Source of the DNA: Pyropia yezoensis
Lineage: Eukaryota; Rhodophyta; Bangiophyceae; Bangiales; Bangiaceae
DNA length: 64,000 nucleotides
Reading direction: 5' to 3'
Assembly (NCBI GenBank): GCA_009829735.1
Contig: CM020620.1
Span: 18,434,354-18,498,353, forward strand
Shown here: piece after piece, positions 63,401 to 64,000 of the stretch
Layout of the letters: every line of letters starts with the position of its first letter
How positions within the stretch are numbered: the stretch's first letter is position 1
Notes under the pieces: model-generated
The model's input: only the letters and a program-made list of their open reading frames with translations
Database searches by the model: none
What the model was told of the DNA's origin: nothing
Position numbers and translations under genes: made by a program

Positions 63401-64000
63401 CGCAGTCGCCCTGCTCAAAGCGGCGACTGCCGTCAGGCTCCCGCCGGCTGTCGTCTACAGCCGAGGCTGGGCTTAACGGTGACGGCAACGGGGGCGACCT
63501 TGGTGCCTCGTCGAAGGGACGCCGCCACAGCTGTCCGGGCTCGCCGTGTTTGGCTCCCTCGCGCTCTCCGTCACCGCCGGCCGCTGCCGCCGCCGCAGCA
63601 GCGCCGGGGGCAGTAGCAGCGGCGCCATCTCCTCAGCCGACTCTCCCACGGGTCAAGAACGAGCACCAAGACGATGACAGCTGGAGCGGGACGGGCGTGG
63701 ACGCGGCGGGGGTGCCCCGAGTCGCCGTGGACGATGCCGGTGGCGCTTGCGGTGAGCCGCCAGTGACGCCCCGGCAGCTGCGGTGGAAGCGGCAGTGTCT
63801 GACTACCGCCGACACGAGGGATGACGACAGCAGAAGCGGTGATGTTGCTGACCGTGCGGGGCTGCCTTGGGCGGCGGCGGGGGCAACGGCCGGGGCGGCG
63901 GAGGCGCGGGAGGTGGGCGGGGCAGCGGCAACAACAATCCAGGACTGGGTGGAGGGCCAATCTCAGGAGCCGCCTGGCGTTGAGGGCCTGAGCGTTGCTG
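60481..64000 (+). CDS. Ankyrin-repeat protein with long Ser/Arg/Pro-rich tail, C-terminus off the window
   Basis: The frame is open from the ATG at 60481 to the window end (1173 codons, no stop). Residues ~70-460 form about twelve ankyrin repeats, for example DGRTALHVAAS, EGMTPLLLAAERG, DGSSALLVAAQNGHTRCV, KGLTPLHFAAER, EGATPLHLAASNG, each ~33 residues with the usual TPLHxAA and LL.AGA consensus. The rest is disordered: Ser/Ala-rich (to ~640), then repeated units with FPPPSPVPSVARRRR / TSPPPSPVPPVARPR and Arg-rich SDSGHRRRRR-like patches, with many SP and RS dipeptides that would be phosphorylation-prone. Ankyrin repeats bind protein partners; the tail suggests a nuclear or scaffold role, but that is a guess. 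No enzyme domain is visible so far. Confidence 0.9.
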   Translation, partial: MPRTKGSPRRLARGGGGSSAAGGGGRPPHAPVGVRASFHQRLLKTGGTAALTCPELTAHPSLVRARLDADGRTALHVAASADDLPLVRALLVRSAPVDATMRCGHTPLCMAATGASAASVRALLGAGANASHGTEEGMTPLLLAAERGSRAVVAALLAATPPLDVRGVNEAGVTALGLALENTHGVLEVLLDAGAPVDGRLPGDSTPLIEAACRGRFAHVVTLLERGADVTARDEDGTTPLLAAAAADENATATVRAVLAADPRPDPAAAGGRQGCPPLYMAAEAGVLGAVQALLEAGAPVDGRAADGSSALLVAAQNGHTRCVTALLAAGADPAVARTKDQVTPLHLAVMHSFPDTVVTLLDAAAPVGAKTVKGLTPLHFAAERKFSGLTKALLDAEAKVRVVDAEGATPLHLAASNGVLSIVDLLLEAGAQPNAETYEGRTPLVDAADEKHMKVVRRLWPLTAARREAAAVAVRLGLRTAPAVLAKFAAAKGERSGGAGCATASPKGALRKLPPSAFVAPPGGAPSGARSKGGPSAPGLSAPSSSAAGPSASGSSVAGSSAADPSAGPFAVDSSVASSAAGSSFSSAVGSSAAAPSAAGSSSSAAGSPAENSSAAGSSAATGGADRTGSTPSSLPQSQASPAPSTPPCSPSSSPPPRLSQRLAVAGASVAGDVHRRGSDSGHRRRRRAAIEAEPAGASTFPPPSPVPSVARRRRTSRPATANRAASPPSSSSPLRPARAAGGVLRRQRESGHQRRAASPSREASEAEAAGAFTSPPPSPVPPVARPRLTSRLSAADAAVAPAPPLPSGRAADGGHERGRDSGRGRRRRWLVKERRSVLESGAAGEPPSPPPSGLRRSPLRMPSLPAVAMRSGSTHLLRGVGPRTGRSRSPPRAGVAAQLSTPAAAAAALAAPRRVAAPPSTAGSPRSPLRRRRKSRTAAAAAAADNCEGGGVYSEDHVRGGRRKRSLPQSRSQSPCSKRRLPSGSRRLSSTAEAGLNGDGNGGDLGASSKGRRHSCPGSPCLAPSRSPSPPAAAAAAAAPGAVAAAPSPQPTLPRVKNEHQDDDSWSGTGVDAAGVPRVAVDDAGGACGEPPVTPRQLRWKRQCLTTADTRDDDSRSGDVADRAGLPWAAAGATAGAAEAREVGGAAATTIQDWVEGQSQEPPGVEGLSVA

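Overview
The window reads as eukaryotic nuclear DNA: very GC-rich, mostly intron-poor genes with G/C in third codon positions, long homopolymer and trinucleotide runs, chromodomain-bearing Ty3/Gypsy retroelements, a PIF/Harbinger transposon and clearly eukaryotic housekeeping genes (TAF11, CPSF30, an Atm1-type ABC half-transporter). Intron-poor, roughly two-thirds-GC genes packed with transposons fit a bangiophyte red alga (Porphyra/Pyropia type) best. That is an inference from style, not a proven assignment. There are no operons, CRISPR arrays or other prokaryotic features.

Layout. 1-2.1 kb: an ABC half-transporter on the minus strand whose C-terminus is off the window. 2.9-11.1 kb: a graveyard of DNA transposons. 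It holds a foldback element, a decayed transposon gene whose two halves now lie on opposite strands, a non-autonomous hAT-like element with an 8-bp target duplication, and another terminal-inverted-repeat element. 11.1-13.5 kb: anonymous G/C-run DNA. 13.5-36.5 kb: a nested transposon stack. A PIF/Harbinger element (transposase on plus, Myb/SANT-like partner on minus) was hit by a minus-strand Gypsy element, here called G1 (13539-29952, TSD CAACT), and separately by a solo LTR of the same family. G1 was then split by a plus-strand, nearly complete Gypsy element, G2 (17238-26887, TSD GGGTG). Both Gypsy elements carry a ~650-700-residue ORF antisense to pol, between pol and the 3' LTR. 36.5-41 kb: mostly anonymous sequence.

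41-64 kb is a gene-dense block: a polytopic membrane protein (+), NAD kinase (+), argininosuccinate lyase (-), a broken Ala-rich repeat ORF (-), CPSF30 (-), TAF11 with two introns (+), a nucleotidyltransferase resembling 2'-5'-oligoadenylate synthetase (-, frame interrupted at G/C runs), an ABC-F ATPase (+), and an ankyrin-repeat protein (+) that runs off the right edge. These genes look individually transcribed; CPSF30/TAF11 and OAS-like/ABC-F are divergent pairs.

The points most worth following are the OAS-like gene, the conserved antisense ORFs of the two Gypsy families, the GGGAAAC slippery site in the G2 gag/pol overlap, and the evidence that G1 was already defective when it moved. Several genes (OAS-like, Ala-rich repeat) change frame exactly at homopolymers or small indels, so assembly error has to be weighed against real decay.
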